A stretch of 64,000 nt of DNA. Source: Pseudomonadota bacterium. GTDB taxonomy: Bacteria; Desulfobacterota; Syntrophobacteria; Syntrophobacterales; Syntrophobacteraceae. The stretch lies in the NCBI GenBank assembly GCA_023416335.1, contig JAEZHY010000121.1:12077-76076 (forward strand). Direction: 5' to 3'. How positions within the stretch are numbered: the stretch's first letter is position 1; each line of letters begins with the position of its first letter. Below, piece by piece: positions 26,942-36,417 of this stretch. The notes under the pieces were generated by a model that was not told where the DNA came from, did not search any database, and was given only the letters and a program-made list of their open reading frames with translations. The position numbers were made by a program, and so were the translations under genes.

Positions 26942-27803
26942 AGTGTTCACTCCCTAAGAAATTGACAAATGCAGTCCATGCCGCTCGAAGAGCAGGCGGG
27001 AAACGGCATGAACCACCCTCCTGTTTGCCATGGTTCGGGTACGGTGTTCCACCAGACCAAAAACCGGCAATCATCCATATCGACAGGATACTGAATGGAC
27101 TTAAGGTCTATTCAGGAACAAATATCGTCGAGGAAATAGAGGAAGCAGGGAGCAATACAGTCATGAATGGAAACGGGGCAAACAGGGGAATAACATAGCA
27201 GGCGACGCGTTATGTACCGATGGCTTCTCTCCATTAAAACCAGTCCACCCCGGCCTGTATAGCCCCCAATGCTGCGATAGATTTGACCTAAGCGACGCAG
27301 CACGTACTGGATACTATCCGGCCTGCCGGGGCGGGGTTCCCAAGGCGGACCTTGGGAACCAGCGGTGTATTTCTCTAAAGCAAAGCATTGTGTATAGCCC
27401 TCCACCAGGCCGCAGTTTCACGGAAGTTGATTAACCGTTTCCTTGCTTTTTCATGTAAAACATTTTGCCGCTTGACTATGGTCGATTAATGGAGATATCT
27501 TAGTTAATACTATGAACTACTTTATCTCTCTCCAAAGGAGCCAAAGATGTCCATTATCAGACGGCACTGATAAAGGACATTGACGAAGCAAAACTGAACT
27601 TCCGCCACATGCCGACGGATTTTTAACGATCACAGGGAACGGATTCATCAACGTCGGCAATGATCTCCGGGCGACAGTCTTGATTTTAATCGCCTAAGTT
27701 GTTAATGATATTAACTAATATTCTTTTTTCGGGTGCGAACGGTATACTGATTTATTCATTTGATTTCCCGAGGTATTATCGTTTTTTTATGGAGGTTTGT
27801 TCA
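26942..27803. other. intergenic, about 860 bp, one strong hairpin, no gene
   Basis: A perfect 11-bp stem with a 4-nt loop lies at 27335-27360 (GGTTCCCAAGG, loop CGGA, CCTTGGGAACC). It looks like a dispersed REP-type hairpin rather than a terminator, since no T run follows. Near 27545-27625 a short frame reads KDVHYQTALIKDIDEAK to a stop without a usable start, perhaps a gene relic. Nothing else is supported. Confidence 0.4.
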
Positions 27804-28202
27804 ATGAGCAGGAAGCCGATCCGAAGAATCGCAATATTGGCTCTTGGCATATTCCTCGTGTGTACAGGTACAGCCTCGGCCGCTGGCGTGACGATGATCA
27901 CCGGGGAGGAGTTGAAAGCTCTGCAGGACAGTAAGCCGATCATCCTCGATGTTCGTCCGACGCTGAGTTGGACCTTCAGCGGGTCCAAAATCAAGGGAGC
28001 CGTGCGTGAAGACCCGTCGAACGTGGAATCGTGGCAGCAGAAATACCCCAGGGATTCCCAGATCGTACTCTACTGCCAGACCGACGTCACCAGCTCGGGC
28101 GTGGCACGAAAGCTGGCGGCCGCTGGATTCCAAAAGATCTACGTGCTCAAAGGCGGCTGGAGCGCATGGTCCGAAGCCCATTATCCAACGGAGAAGAAAT
28201 AG
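27804..28202 (+). CDS. periplasmic rhodanese-domain protein
   Basis: The 132-residue protein has a Sec signal peptide (hydrophobic 8-26, cleavage probably after TASA) and a single rhodanese domain. The active-site Cys91 lies in the loop CQTDVTSSG that follows VLYC, and LKGGWSAW near the end is typical of the family. GGAGG eight bases before the ATG sets the start. Such exported single-domain rhodaneses carry sulfane sulfur in the periplasm. The Fe-S protein gene follows after about 135 bp on the same strand. Confidence 0.9.
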   Translation: MSRKPIRRIAILALGIFLVCTGTASAAGVTMITGEELKALQDSKPIILDVRPTLSWTFSGSKIKGAVREDPSNVESWQQKYPRDSQIVLYCQTDVTSSGVARKLAAAGFQKIYVLKGGWSAWSEAHYPTEKK

Positions 28203-28337
28203 CAGATCTGTTTTGCCGCGGGGCCGCGGCTTATCGAATCCCCCCGCTCTTTCCATGTGGACGATGATTATCCGGCGGAGTTTTCTCCGCCGGTTCGCCA
28301 CTCACCTTCAGCCGGTGTAAGGATACATGCGACAACA

Positions 28338-29444
28338 ATGTGGCGCGATCTGATCCGGGAAAAGTGCAAACAGTGCAAAGCCTGCCGGAAGGAATGCGCT
28401 TTTCTTCAAAAATATGGAACGCCGGGCGCCATAGCCGGCGCGGACAAAAAAGGTGCTGTGCCGGCCCGGGACTGCAACCTTTGCGGCCTCTGCACCGCCA
28501 TTTGTCCATTAGACCTTCAGCCGGCCGGCATGTTCCTGGAGATGCGCCATGGTGCCTATCTCGCCGAAGGCGGTAATCTTCGGGAATACTCCAGGATCCT
28601 GAATTTCGAAAAACGCGGGACTTCCGATCGCTACTCCCTGTGCGCCCTTCCCGATTGTTGCGACACCGTCTTTTTCCCGGGCTGTGCGCTTCCGGGAACT
28701 CGACCCGACAAGGTAATGAGACTTTTCGAGCAAATCCGGACCAAAATCCCGTCGCTTGGAATCGTTCTCGACTGCTGCACCAAGCCCTCGCACGATCTTG
28801 GGCGTAAGGACTATTTCGACCGTATGTTCGGGGAACTAAAAAACCGGCTGTTCCAAAACGGAGTGCGAAACGTGCTCGTCGCCTGTCCCAGTTGCCACCA
28901 GGTTTTCAGAGAACACGCCGGGGAGTTCCACCTGAGTACCGTCTATGAATTCCTAGCGGAAAAAGGCGTCCCCTATCTGGAAAAAGTCTCGGGAGAAGTG
29001 TCGATCCAGGATGCGTGCACGGTCAGGTTCGAATCGCCCATCCAGGACGCGGTCAGAACACTGATTGCAGGAACCGGCCTGAAGATAAAGGAAAGGCCCC
29101 ACGCCAGGCAAAATACAATGTGCTGCGGAGAAGGAGGAGCCGCTGCCTTTGTCGCGCCGCATTTCGCAAACCGGTGGAGGGACCTGATAAAAGAGGAGGC
29201 CGAAGGCCGGATCCTTGTGGCTTACTGCGCCGGGTGTGCCTCCCGCCTGAACCGGGTGACGCCCACAATCCATCTGCTGGACTTGCTGTTCGAACCGGGC
29301 GCAGCCGTCTCGGGCAAAGTGAAAGCGTCCGGATGGCCCATTACCTACTGGAACAGGGTTCGCCTGAAAAACAGGTTCAAGAAACTTCTGACCGGGTCGG
29401 CGATGCCGGTGAGGACCTTCACATCATCGAATAGGGACGGATAG
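28338..29444 (+). CDS. HdrD/GlpC-like iron-sulfur oxidoreductase subunit (two 4Fe-4S + two CCG domains)
   Basis: The 368-residue protein has two ferredoxin-type motifs (C10-C13-C16-C20 and C46-C49-C52-C56) followed by two CCG domains. The first runs VFFPGCALPG, LDCCTKPS, VACPSCHQVF; the second runs IQDACTVRF, NTMCCGEGGA, AYCAGCASRL. This is the layout of heterodisulfide-reductase D and GlpC-type electron-transfer subunits, which pass electrons to or from a disulfide or the quinone pool. The first CCG motif reads CCTKP rather than CCG, a mild deviation. The start is uncertain: the frame is open to 28257 and no good ribosome site marks 28338. It stands downstream of the rhodanese without a flavoprotein partner. 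Confidence 0.82.
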   Translation: MWRDLIREKCKQCKACRKECAFLQKYGTPGAIAGADKKGAVPARDCNLCGLCTAICPLDLQPAGMFLEMRHGAYLAEGGNLREYSRILNFEKRGTSDRYSLCALPDCCDTVFFPGCALPGTRPDKVMRLFEQIRTKIPSLGIVLDCCTKPSHDLGRKDYFDRMFGELKNRLFQNGVRNVLVACPSCHQVFREHAGEFHLSTVYEFLAEKGVPYLEKVSGEVSIQDACTVRFESPIQDAVRTLIAGTGLKIKERPHARQNTMCCGEGGAAAFVAPHFANRWRDLIKEEAEGRILVAYCAGCASRLNRVTPTIHLLDLLFEPGAAVSGKVKASGWPITYWNRVRLKNRFKKLLTGSAMPVRTFTSSNRDG

Positions 29445-29545
29445 CCCCTTGTCCATTGCCACGACAATATCATCCCCTCACGCTCTTTTCCGCCGACAGC
29501 CCCGGCACAACCCCAGCAGTACTTTCAGCCGGAATCCGGCGAAGC

Positions 29546-29717
29546 CGCCACGCCACCGGTCCGGTTCGAAGGATAATTAAAACTTCCCCCCCGTTGAGTT
29601 GAGGCACGGTTTCCTGACCGTGCCGGCCTGCCGGATTTGATTTGAAGTTTCATAAAGCAGGTGGCCCGGATTCGTACCCGGCGCGTTAGCGCAAGAGCGC
29701 AGTGGAGGGCATGCGGT
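29546..29717. repeat. dispersed repeat family 2, copy 1 (with GGCACGGT hairpin)
   Basis: This segment is repeated at 62572-62783. Shared blocks include GCCGCCACGCC, TTGAGTTGAGGCACGG with the hairpin GGCACGGT/ACCGTGCC (29603-29624), TTGAAGTTTCATA and CGGATTCGTA. It has no coding potential. The two copies differ by small insertions and deletions, as expected of old, non-coding repeats. Confidence 0.75.
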
Positions 29718-29729
29718 TCTAATATGCAT

Positions 29730-29842
29730 TTGCGTTCAAGCTAATACTATAAAAGCGTGGGGGCGCATCCCCCACACCCCCTCGCCGCTTCGCGGCGAAA
29801 ATCCTGGGGGGCGGGGGAATCATTCCCCCGCTCTTTTTTGCT
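29730..29842 (+). repeat. MITE-like element, partial variant copy
   Basis: It starts with TTGCGTTCAAG (29730-29740), continues into GCGTGGGGGCGCATCCCCCACACC and a GCCGCttcGCGGC hairpin, then GGGGGAATCATTCCCCC and CTCTTT, as in the copy at 571. The right terminal repeat is missing. It abuts the stop of the antiporter gene and may help terminate its transcript. Confidence 0.65.
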
Positions 29843-31573
29843 TCATCGGCTCTCACCGCTATCGAACAACTCAGAGCGAATCCTGTCCCGTTCGCGATCG
29901 ATTTGCTCGGACGTCGCACCCAACTGCAGGAGAATGAACTCCGTTATGGCCAACGCCACTTCGCCTTCTTCCGAGAAAACGGCGTCAGCCCCAGCCTGAT
30001 GCAAGGCAGGCAAATCCCGAACGTAGTCGGTTCGAGCGAAAACCCGAATCCTCGGGTTCAACTCATGCACCTGACGGATCACCTCCTCACTTCCATGCAT
30101 GCCCGAAGCACTTAGGATAAGAGCAATAGCGCGCTCCGCGCCGGCAGCCTTCAAGACATCCCGGTGAGTTGCGTCACCATAGACGGCAGGCATTCCCTCT
30201 GCCTGAAGGTGCAGGACGGTATCCAGGTTCAACTCGATAATTACCGGTTCGATCCGGCCTTCTCGAAGCAGTCGCGCTACGGTCCTGCCAACGGGACCGT
30301 AACCTACGACAATCGCCTGGTATTCAAACGAGGGGATAACATCGTTCGAACCGACTGCCATTACCCGCCGGTTCAAAAAGCGAGATATTCGGGGCAGGCG
30401 CCTGGCTCCGGCTTCCAGCAGGCCTATGGACCTGTAAAAAAGCGGATTCAGGCTAATTGAGATAATAGCGGCCGCCACCAGCACGTTGACGGCATCTTCG
30501 GGCAATATGCCCAGTTGCCTGCCGAGTGTGGCCAGGATGAACGAGAACTCGCCGATCTGAGCAAGGGCAATCGCGACTGCTAAGGCGATACGCAGGGGAT
30601 ATTTGAAAAGGAGGACTATTACGAGCGCGGCGATTGGTTTTCCCAGTAGAATAATTGCTAACATGGCAGCAACCAACCCCGGAGCCTCCAATAAGTACCT
30701 CGGATTGAAAAGCATTCCAATCGATACGAAGAACAGGACAGCGAAAGCATCACGCATCGGGAGGGCTTCAGATGCCGCCCTCAGGCTGAAGTTGGACCGT
30801 CCGACCACCATTCCCGCAAGGAAAGCCCCAAGGGCCATCGACGCGTCGAAGAGCATCGCAGATCCCACGGCAATACCGATAGCCACGACCAAAATGGAAA
30901 GTGTGAACAGTTCCCGCGAACGCGTGGCAGCCACCTTGCCAAGAAGCCGGAGAATAACCCGAGCGCCGACGAAATAGATGAACAGCACAAGAGTGCTCAG
31001 TTTCAGGATGGATTTTCCTAATGCAAGCAGGATCCCTCCCGGTTGGGCTTTTGCATCACCGAGTAATGCAGGGAGCAGTACCAGCGCCAGTACGGTGAAC
31101 AGGTCCTCAACCACCAGCCAACCGACCGCAATATGGCCTGTTCTCGTATGCAGATCGCGGTTGTCCGCCAATACACGAATGAGGACAACCGTACTGGCAA
31201 CCGAAATTGAAAGGCCGAAGACGAGTCCGGCCGACAGGCTCCAACCCCAAAGCAGGGCAACGATACAGCCCATGGAGGTGGCGGCCAGGATCTGACATAT
31301 GGCCCCGGGGAGCGCCACGCGCTTTACCTCCATCAACTCCCTGATATGAAAATGCAGCCCGACACCGAACATGAGCAATATCACCCCGACCTCGGCCAAC
31401 TGCTGCGCCAATTCCAGGTTGGCGACGAAACCGGGCGTATTCGGCCCGACTACAAGGCCAGCCAGCAGATATCCGACAATCGGGGATAATCTCAGTCGTT
31501 GGGTCACGTATCCCAGGATCAATGCGGCGGCCAGGCTTCCGGTCAGTGTCAGGATTAGATCCAGGTTATGCAA
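29843..31573 (-). CDS. CPA2 cation/proton antiporter of the Kef/YbaL type
   Basis: The 576-residue membrane protein has about twelve helices over the first 390 residues, with the CPA2 core motifs GYLLAGLVVGP, SVASTVVLIRVL and VGWLVVEDLF. A cytosolic TrkA-N/RCK nucleotide-binding domain follows (AIVVGYGPVGRTVARLL), ending near 540, close to the size of E. coli YbaL. It probably exchanges K+ or Na+ for protons under NAD(H)-linked control. The start is TTG at 31573 with GGAG five bases upstream. The same frame stays open through the MITE-like copy to 31960, but that extension is repeat DNA and not protein-like. Confidence 0.87.
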   Translation of the reverse strand: MHNLDLILTLTGSLAAALILGYVTQRLRLSPIVGYLLAGLVVGPNTPGFVANLELAQQLAEVGVILLMFGVGLHFHIRELMEVKRVALPGAICQILAATSMGCIVALLWGWSLSAGLVFGLSISVASTVVLIRVLADNRDLHTRTGHIAVGWLVVEDLFTVLALVLLPALLGDAKAQPGGILLALGKSILKLSTLVLFIYFVGARVILRLLGKVAATRSRELFTLSILVVAIGIAVGSAMLFDASMALGAFLAGMVVGRSNFSLRAASEALPMRDAFAVLFFVSIGMLFNPRYLLEAPGLVAAMLAIILLGKPIAALVIVLLFKYPLRIALAVAIALAQIGEFSFILATLGRQLGILPEDAVNVLVAAAIISISLNPLFYRSIGLLEAGARRLPRISRFLNRRVMAVGSNDVIPSFEYQAIVVGYGPVGRTVARLLREGRIEPVIIELNLDTVLHLQAEGMPAVYGDATHRDVLKAAGAERAIALILSASGMHGSEEVIRQVHELNPRIRVFARTDYVRDLPALHQAGADAVFSEEGEVALAITEFILLQLGATSEQIDRERDRIRSELFDSGESR

Positions 31574-31742
31574 GTCATCTCCGGAGCAGTACAAAGTCGG
31601 CTTACACACATGGAAAGCCCTGCTGCCGTATGGGGAGGTTTTGGGCTTTCCAGTAGCTGTGATCAAAATAAGTCGCCGCGCGAAATAATTCAAAAAACAG
31701 ACCGGCCTGTCCCTGCGGACGTCGAACCGGATCTCATACGGA

Positions 31743-31972
31743 GTTGCGTTCAAGAAGGACCCAAATAGCGTGGGGACCGGCGGCCCCCACACCCCCTGCG
31801 CCGCTCTGCGGCTTACTTGGCGCTTGCTGTGGCGCCCCGCAAAAGCACCGGGGCAGACACAGCAAGTGCCGAGCGATTTGCCCAAGAGGCCGAAATCTGG
31901 TGCGAGTGCCCGGTCGGGGGGGTAACCTCTTCCACCTCGGCAGGGGAAGTTAAATATCAACTTGAAAGCAAC
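31743..31972 (+). repeat. MITE-like element, full copy B (230 bp)
   Basis: The termini are GTTGCGTTCAAG (31743-31754) and CTTGAAAGCAAC (31961-31972), which pair at 11 of 12 positions. The interior is collinear with copy A at 25096, including the GCCGCtctGCGGC hairpin and the CTTGCTGTG...CACAGCAAG stem. It lies 170 bp upstream of the antiporter start and so could carry or block its promoter. Confidence 0.88.
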
Positions 31973-32056
31973 TTACAGGGCTGGGATTCGAGGCTGGACT
32001 TTATCAGATTTGCGCAGTCCGCGCTTCGGCAGGTTCTTTTGGCGGTCTGTGTACAT

Positions 32057-32074
32057 AAGGGGCAATTGCCCCTT
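32057..32074. terminator. palindromic hairpin after the old-yellow-enzyme gene
   Basis: AAGGGGCAATTGCCCCTT is a perfect 18-bp palindrome, 12 bp beyond the OYE stop. A four-T run follows on the plus side and two T on the minus side, so it may act as a weak terminator for the minus-strand operon. Confidence 0.5.
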
Positions 32075-32086
32075 TTCCATCCAGGT

Positions 32087-33193
32087 TTATTTTGCTCTTT
32101 CCCGTTCGCTGGTGACGCAATAGATCCCATTTCCCTCAAACCCGGGTTTGAAGCAAAGATTGTCCGATATGCACTCTGCCCGACGACGGTCCCCTGCTTT
32201 CCAGCGATTGATCAGACCCGGCTCCCTGATAAATGGACGGCTCATTGAGATGAAATCAGCCAGACTGTCTTCCACCAACCGCTCAGCCACTCCGAAAGAT
32301 CTGATTCCACCAACCGGCATCAACGGGATCTCAATTCTATTTCTGAATGCCTTGAGTTCCTCCAGGTGATAAGCTTCTTTATCCTCGGAGTTTATTCCGG
32401 CGCGGCTGGGGGACTTTCTCACATTTGTGAGCAGTCCGCCACTAAGCTCGATTGCATCCAGACCGGCATCGACCAGAAGGCACGCAGCTTCTATGGAATC
32501 CTCCAGGGTAAGTCCGCCGTCCCTGAAATCCCGGCAATTCATTTTGATCATCACCGGGTAGCTTGTGCCAACAGCATCCCGGATCGCATCCAGTATCTCG
32601 ATATGGATTCGAGCGCGATTTGTAACTACCCCGCCATATTCATCCTCGCGTCTGTTGAAAAGAGGCGAGAGGAACTGACTAAGAAAATAGCCGTGGGCCG
32701 AGTGGATCTGTACCCCGTCAAATCCCGCTGATTTTGCTCTTTGTGCCGCATCGGCGAATGCCAAAACTATGTCACGAATGTCTTCGGTTGAAACCTGCTT
32801 TCGCGGTGATCGGGCAAGCCCCTCGTAATTCGAGACAACGAGCGGGGTCTGCCCGGTCAGATTTTCCGCCGCGAAATTCCCGGCATGAGCCAACTGCATC
32901 ACAATTTTGCCGCCCGCCTCGTGAACCGAGTCGGTCAATCCTCGAAGGCTTGAAACAAGTTCATCCTTATCTATGCCAAGCTGCCACGGAGTTGCCTGTC
33001 CGTCGGAACGCACGTAAGCGTGGCTGGTGATGATAAGTCCGACTCCACCCCTGGCGAGTTCGGTCATCATTTTCGTCAGCTTTGGAGTGACTTCGCCCCC
33101 TTCTCCAGCCAGGCCCTCCCATGTTGCGGACCTGACGAACCGATTCGACAATTCCATTCCTTTTATCGTGACGCTTTCAAACAAGCTGCTCAT
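32087..33193 (-). CDS. NADH:flavin oxidoreductase, old yellow enzyme family
   Basis: The 368-residue FMN enzyme shows the OYE TIM-barrel signatures in order: NRFVRSATWEG, ITSHAYVRSDG, MQLAHAGNF, FDGVQIHSAHGYFLSQFLSP, NRREDEYGG, MPVGGIRSF and ISMSRPFIREP. The HSAHGY motif supplies the substrate-binding His pair. It lacks the C-terminal Fe-S and NAD domains of dienoyl-CoA reductases, so it is the single-domain type that reduces activated C=C bonds. The ATG at 33193 follows GAGGAAGG. It is the last gene of a MarR-thioesterase-OYE operon, so the substrate is likely an enoyl or aromatic compound sensed by the MarR protein. Confidence 0.92.
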   Translation of the reverse strand: MSSLFESVTIKGMELSNRFVRSATWEGLAGEGGEVTPKLTKMMTELARGGVGLIITSHAYVRSDGQATPWQLGIDKDELVSSLRGLTDSVHEAGGKIVMQLAHAGNFAAENLTGQTPLVVSNYEGLARSPRKQVSTEDIRDIVLAFADAAQRAKSAGFDGVQIHSAHGYFLSQFLSPLFNRREDEYGGVVTNRARIHIEILDAIRDAVGTSYPVMIKMNCRDFRDGGLTLEDSIEAACLLVDAGLDAIELSGGLLTNVRKSPSRAGINSEDKEAYHLEELKAFRNRIEIPLMPVGGIRSFGVAERLVEDSLADFISMSRPFIREPGLINRWKAGDRRRAECISDNLCFKPGFEGNGIYCVTSERERAK

Positions 33194-33234
33194 ACGCCTT
33201 CCTCTCATTTGGTTTCAATCCCGAAGCTTCTTTT

Positions 33235-33720
33235 TCAATTCCTCAGAAATTTCTTCGGGATGCATGAACCAACATAATTATTGATGTCGTTAATCGATTG
33301 TTGGTTATGGGTGACTATAAGTTTTGATGTTCCGTGGGCCAATATTTTTCCATTTTTGTCAAACATCTTTGCTTCACCGAGGCATATGGTTCTTCCCGAT
33401 TTGATTCTCTGTCCTTTGATTATGACTTTTCCGTCAAGTGCCGGCGCAAGAAAATCCACTTTCAGGTCAATAGAGACTAATCCATTTCCCTCTGGAAGGT
33501 CGCAATACACACACCAATAGGCGGCGGAATCGATCAGTGATGCATATACGCCACCATGAAGGCCTCCAAATGGATTCATGTGGTTTCTCTGAATCTCGGC
33601 AGCAATTACTGAATAGCCAATGCCGATTTCGGTGACTACCATCGACATGTGTTGAAAAAAGGGGCTATCATTGACAGCTTTGATTACAGCCTTTAGATGT
33701 TCGGGATTTAGCTCAGGCAA
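33235..33720 (-). CDS. PaaI-type hotdog thioesterase
   Basis: The roughly 161-residue protein carries the PaaI/hotdog core NPFGGLHGGVYASLIDSAA, in which the HGG and following Asp form the acyl-CoA active site, and then VSIDLKVDFLAPA. Such enzymes hydrolyse medium-chain or aromatic acyl-CoA. The TTG at 33720 has AGAGGA six bases upstream; an ATG two codons earlier would sit directly on that ribosome site. The open frame farther upstream overlaps the MarR gene and is not used. It lies between the MarR regulator and the OYE gene, about 40-55 bp from each. Confidence 0.88.
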   Translation of the reverse strand: MPELNPEHLKAVIKAVNDSPFFQHMSMVVTEIGIGYSVIAAEIQRNHMNPFGGLHGGVYASLIDSAAYWCVYCDLPEGNGLVSIDLKVDFLAPALDGKVIIKGQRIKSGRTICLGEAKMFDKNGKILAHGTSKLIVTHNQQSINDINNYVGSCIPKKFLRN

Positions 33721-33773
33721 TGTCATTCCTCTAAGAATGGTAAGCAGTGAAAACATAAGGGAGTGGACTAGTC

Positions 33774-34214
33774 TTATTGCTCCAACCTGACAAGAAAAGA
33801 TTGTATCTGTTCCCATTCCGTTTGGGAAAAGCGGCTTATGAATTCCTGGTTGGTCTCCTCAAAAAGCTTCGAAATCGGCTCTCTCCATTGATTTGCACGG
33901 GAGGCAAGATAGATCCGCAAGGAACGCCGGTCCTTCTTATCAGGTTTTCTTTCGATCCATCCGTCTTTTTCCAGGCGATCAAGAAGACCTGTAATTGTCG
34001 GGCGATCCTGGAAAGTTTTTTCTGCAAGCTCACTGGGCAACAATCCCTCATCCTCCATGATTGCAACGATTAGAAAAAATTGACCGTGAGTCAGTCCATA
34101 TGAAGCAATCTTCTCGCGGTATGCCTTTGTGATCTTCCGCATGGTTTTGCCCAGTTTAAAGCATATGCAGTCTTGGAATAGCATCTGTGCATCCTTCTTT
34201 CGCATCGGCGCCAT
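33774..34214 (-). CDS. MarR-family transcriptional regulator
   Basis: The 146-residue protein has the winged-helix core of the MarR family: LTHGQFFLIVAI, LPSELAEKTFQDRPTITGLLDRLEKDGWIERKPDKKDRR (recognition helix and beta wing, with the conserved D-x-R-x4 wing Arg), then a C-terminal dimerisation helix. It heads the operon with the thioesterase and OYE genes and probably represses it until a phenolic or acyl ligand binds. An inverted repeat at 34232-34253 just upstream is a plausible autoregulatory site. The start is taken as the first ATG; a second ATG four codons on is possible. Confidence 0.9.
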   Translation of the reverse strand: MAPMRKKDAQMLFQDCICFKLGKTMRKITKAYREKIASYGLTHGQFFLIVAIMEDEGLLPSELAEKTFQDRPTITGLLDRLEKDGWIERKPDKKDRRSLRIYLASRANQWREPISKLFEETNQEFISRFSQTEWEQIQSFLVRLEQ

Positions 34215-34231
34215 GATTTGATTAATATGCT

Positions 34232-34253
34232 AATAGTTAAAATGCAAACTATT
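34232..34253 (-). promoter_or_regulatory. inverted repeat upstream of the MarR operon, candidate operator
   Basis: AATAGTT (34232-34238) and AACTATT (34247-34253) form a perfect 7-bp inverted repeat with an 8-bp spacer, 18-39 bp before the MarR ATG. This is the size and position expected for a MarR operator. Confidence 0.5.
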
Positions 34254-34462
34254 TTTTTCCGGGCGCCGATCAGGACGCTACAGGGCACAACTTCTCCGGC
34301 CTGACTGAGAAAATCCGGCGAATGCACCATCCCGGCAAACTTCAGGAACTTTAAGAAAGAGGCAATACAAACACCAATGGGAACCCAATAGTGAAAGTGG
34401 CCCGAAAGGTGCTATCCGTAAAGTTTCGTAAAGTTTCAATGGTGTTCAGGGAGGGTTTGAAA

Positions 34463-34672
34463 ATGGCTGAAAAAGGAACTCCGGCCGGCTCCGAGTATCT
34501 GCATTATGCCGGCCTGGCGCTCGTGGCGGAAAAGACCGGCAATTACGAAGAAGCGGCGAAGCAATGGCGTAAAGCTTCCGACGCATCATCGAAGCTGGAC
34601 TCCGCCGTTTTGTATGAGGAAGCTGCAAAGAGGTGCGAGAGGAGATCGAAGGAGCAATTCGGAGTAAAGTAG
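34463..34672 (+). CDS. small protein, ANR/PerC-like helical hairpin
   Basis: The 69-residue product has an excellent ribosome site (GGGAGGG seven bases before the ATG at 34463). It contains YAGLALVAEKTGNYEEAAKQWRKA, then YEEAAKRCERR, which resembles the short 'ANR' (AraC-negative-regulator/PerC-like) proteins and also a single TPR. It has no signal peptide. It stands alone between the MarR operon and a membrane hydrolase-like gene. Assignment to the ANR family is tentative. Confidence 0.6.
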   Translation: MAEKGTPAGSEYLHYAGLALVAEKTGNYEEAAKQWRKASDASSKLDSAVLYEEAAKRCERRSKEQFGVK

Positions 34673-34810
34673 AGGTCGCAGTGTAGTCAATTTGAACCAG
34701 TGGTGTAGGAATTTCCCTCCAGGGATTCAAAAACGGTGCCCCCGCCCAAAAAGCCGTGAAGTCCCGTCAGGGCCGGGACAAGCCGTCGCTGGATACAATT
34801 GGTCTGAAGA

Positions 34811-35287
34811 TCACTGGAAGAGCCGGGGGAACAGGTGTACTCCGGCCAGTACGACAAAGATTGCAGCTACGAAATATTCTGTCGGCTGCCCCGTGCGAAA
34901 GAGCCGGAGGCTTATCTTTTGACCGGCGATGCCAATGCCCCTTGGAGTCAGAAAATCCCCGACGAGGTGGAGCACACCGGGCAGGAAGAAAGTCCAATAC
35001 CTGAAGTGAAATGAAGCCAGTGCATGGTCGAAATGTAAGGAAACCCACGACCACCCGGGAAGAAATCGCGGAAAAAGCATCAGGGCAAGAAGGGGAATCA
35101 ACCACAGCAGAAGCTCATGTGTGACCGTGCGATGGGCGAAAATTCGAACTCCGCCGATCGTCTCCAATCGATCCGGCAACGCCGCGGCGGCCATGCAATA
35201 GATAATCTCCGCAGCATGCAGATCCAGAAGGACCGCGCACGAACCTGCCGTGAGCATGTGATTGTGCCAGTTCAACGTTTGTCTCAC
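34811..35287 (-). CDS. membrane-bound metal-dependent hydrolase-like protein (YdjM/DUF457 type)
   Basis: The roughly 158-residue protein has three to four hydrophobic segments. It shows the conserved pattern of the YdjM family: a Asp/His-rich N-terminus (LLDLHAAE), HRTVTHELLLW near residue 52, and HLVGDFLTPRGI near 107, which would form a membrane-embedded metal site. The family's function is not established. The start is uncertain: GTG at 35287 lacks a good ribosome site, and an ATG at residue 11 is an alternative. Confidence 0.68.
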   Translation of the reverse strand: MRQTLNWHNHMLTAGSCAVLLDLHAAEIIYCMAAAALPDRLETIGGVRIFAHRTVTHELLLWLIPLLALMLFPRFLPGWSWVSLHFDHALASFHFRYWTFFLPGVLHLVGDFLTPRGIGIAGQKISLRLFRTGQPTEYFVAAIFVVLAGVHLFPRLFQ

Positions 35288-36417
35288 TTTATGTGATCCG
35301 GCTTAAAAGACTTGCCGGGCGATTTCTGTTTGCAGGGTCTGCTGACGCAAACCCGTTTTTTGTACCCTGCGGTCCCGCTGGACAGAGTCTACCGAGCGGA
35401 CGCAACAGCCTTGCATTTAGCGGGCCATAGCCGATCTTCGTGCGCATCAGGCAACTGGTTTGTCGTGAAAGCACCTGTATTCGCCGCCCGTGAAATGCAA
35501 GTATTTCAGGTTGGAAATCCGGGGGGCAATTCATCGGGGGAGGAATTGAAAAGGGAATTATGTCTGGAGGTTGGCTGAGGCAGGGGATAGGAGAGAGTGC
35601 TTCGTGTTTTCCCTTCCAGCCGACATGGTACACTCTGGACCACATTTGAGGGACAGGGTACCAAAAAATTCAGGGCAGCCGCTGATTACTCCATTGCCTC
35701 GCCCTCCCCTTCCATCTCCGGTTCGTTTGCAAGCCACTTCTCATCGATCCATAGTCCCCTCCGTTAGTGTAGGAAAGCCGCGTAAATACTCGCCAAACCA
35801 TTCCTGTATCAATTTACCCCGAGCCTTTCTCCCGAAAATCCTCGACGACGGCAAATGTCTAAACATTGGATGATAGTCGAAGTCTTCCAGGAAGGCCGCT
35901 GGCGCGGTCCTCGAAATTTTCCAGGTCTTGCGAAATTGGGGACGACCAGCACGAGCATGATTTCGGCTCCCAACTTTTTCGGATAAGAAGAGTGCCCGCT
36001 CTTATGGTGCTCAAGTGAACAAGTTTCCTGATCAAAACCAAGCACCAAATTCAATTTTCTCTCTGGGAAGGTAAGCAATCGATTATCAGGAATTTTCCGG
36101 CGGCATTCGCTGACATCGGGAGGGGTGGGAGCTGAGCACGAGGCTAAAATGCCTGTCTTTTTTCGTGTGGAGAGAGAGCTTTGATGAACCCCGCTCATCC
36201 CCGGAAGGCATAGGTGTTTGACTAAACAAAACGATCGCCGGAGCACGAGGAGTGCGTCGGTTTCCGGGTACTGCCCGGGGGAACTCAATCTGGGGTAAGG
36301 ACAAGTCTCGATTACCTGTTCCACCTGATTGAATTTTCACCACTCAATGAGAAATTTCAACGGCGACGGCCCGTGAGGAATACCCACACAACATCCCTGA
36401 TGAAGAAAGGACAGGCC
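35288..36417. other. intergenic, about 1.1 kb, no confident gene
   Basis: Several overlapping open frames occur on both strands (for example minus 35809-36324), but none has a ribosome site, a signal or a recognisable motif. Frame openness shifts from place to place, as in a decayed gene. I call nothing here. Confidence 0.4.

Noticed and set aside
31574..31960. N-terminal extension of the antiporter through copy B
   Set aside because: The extension translates a MITE-like repeat; a TTG with GGAG at 31573 gives the normal family length.
35809..36324. 171-codon minus-strand frame
   Set aside because: No ribosome site or motif and overlapping open frames in several phases; decayed or chance.
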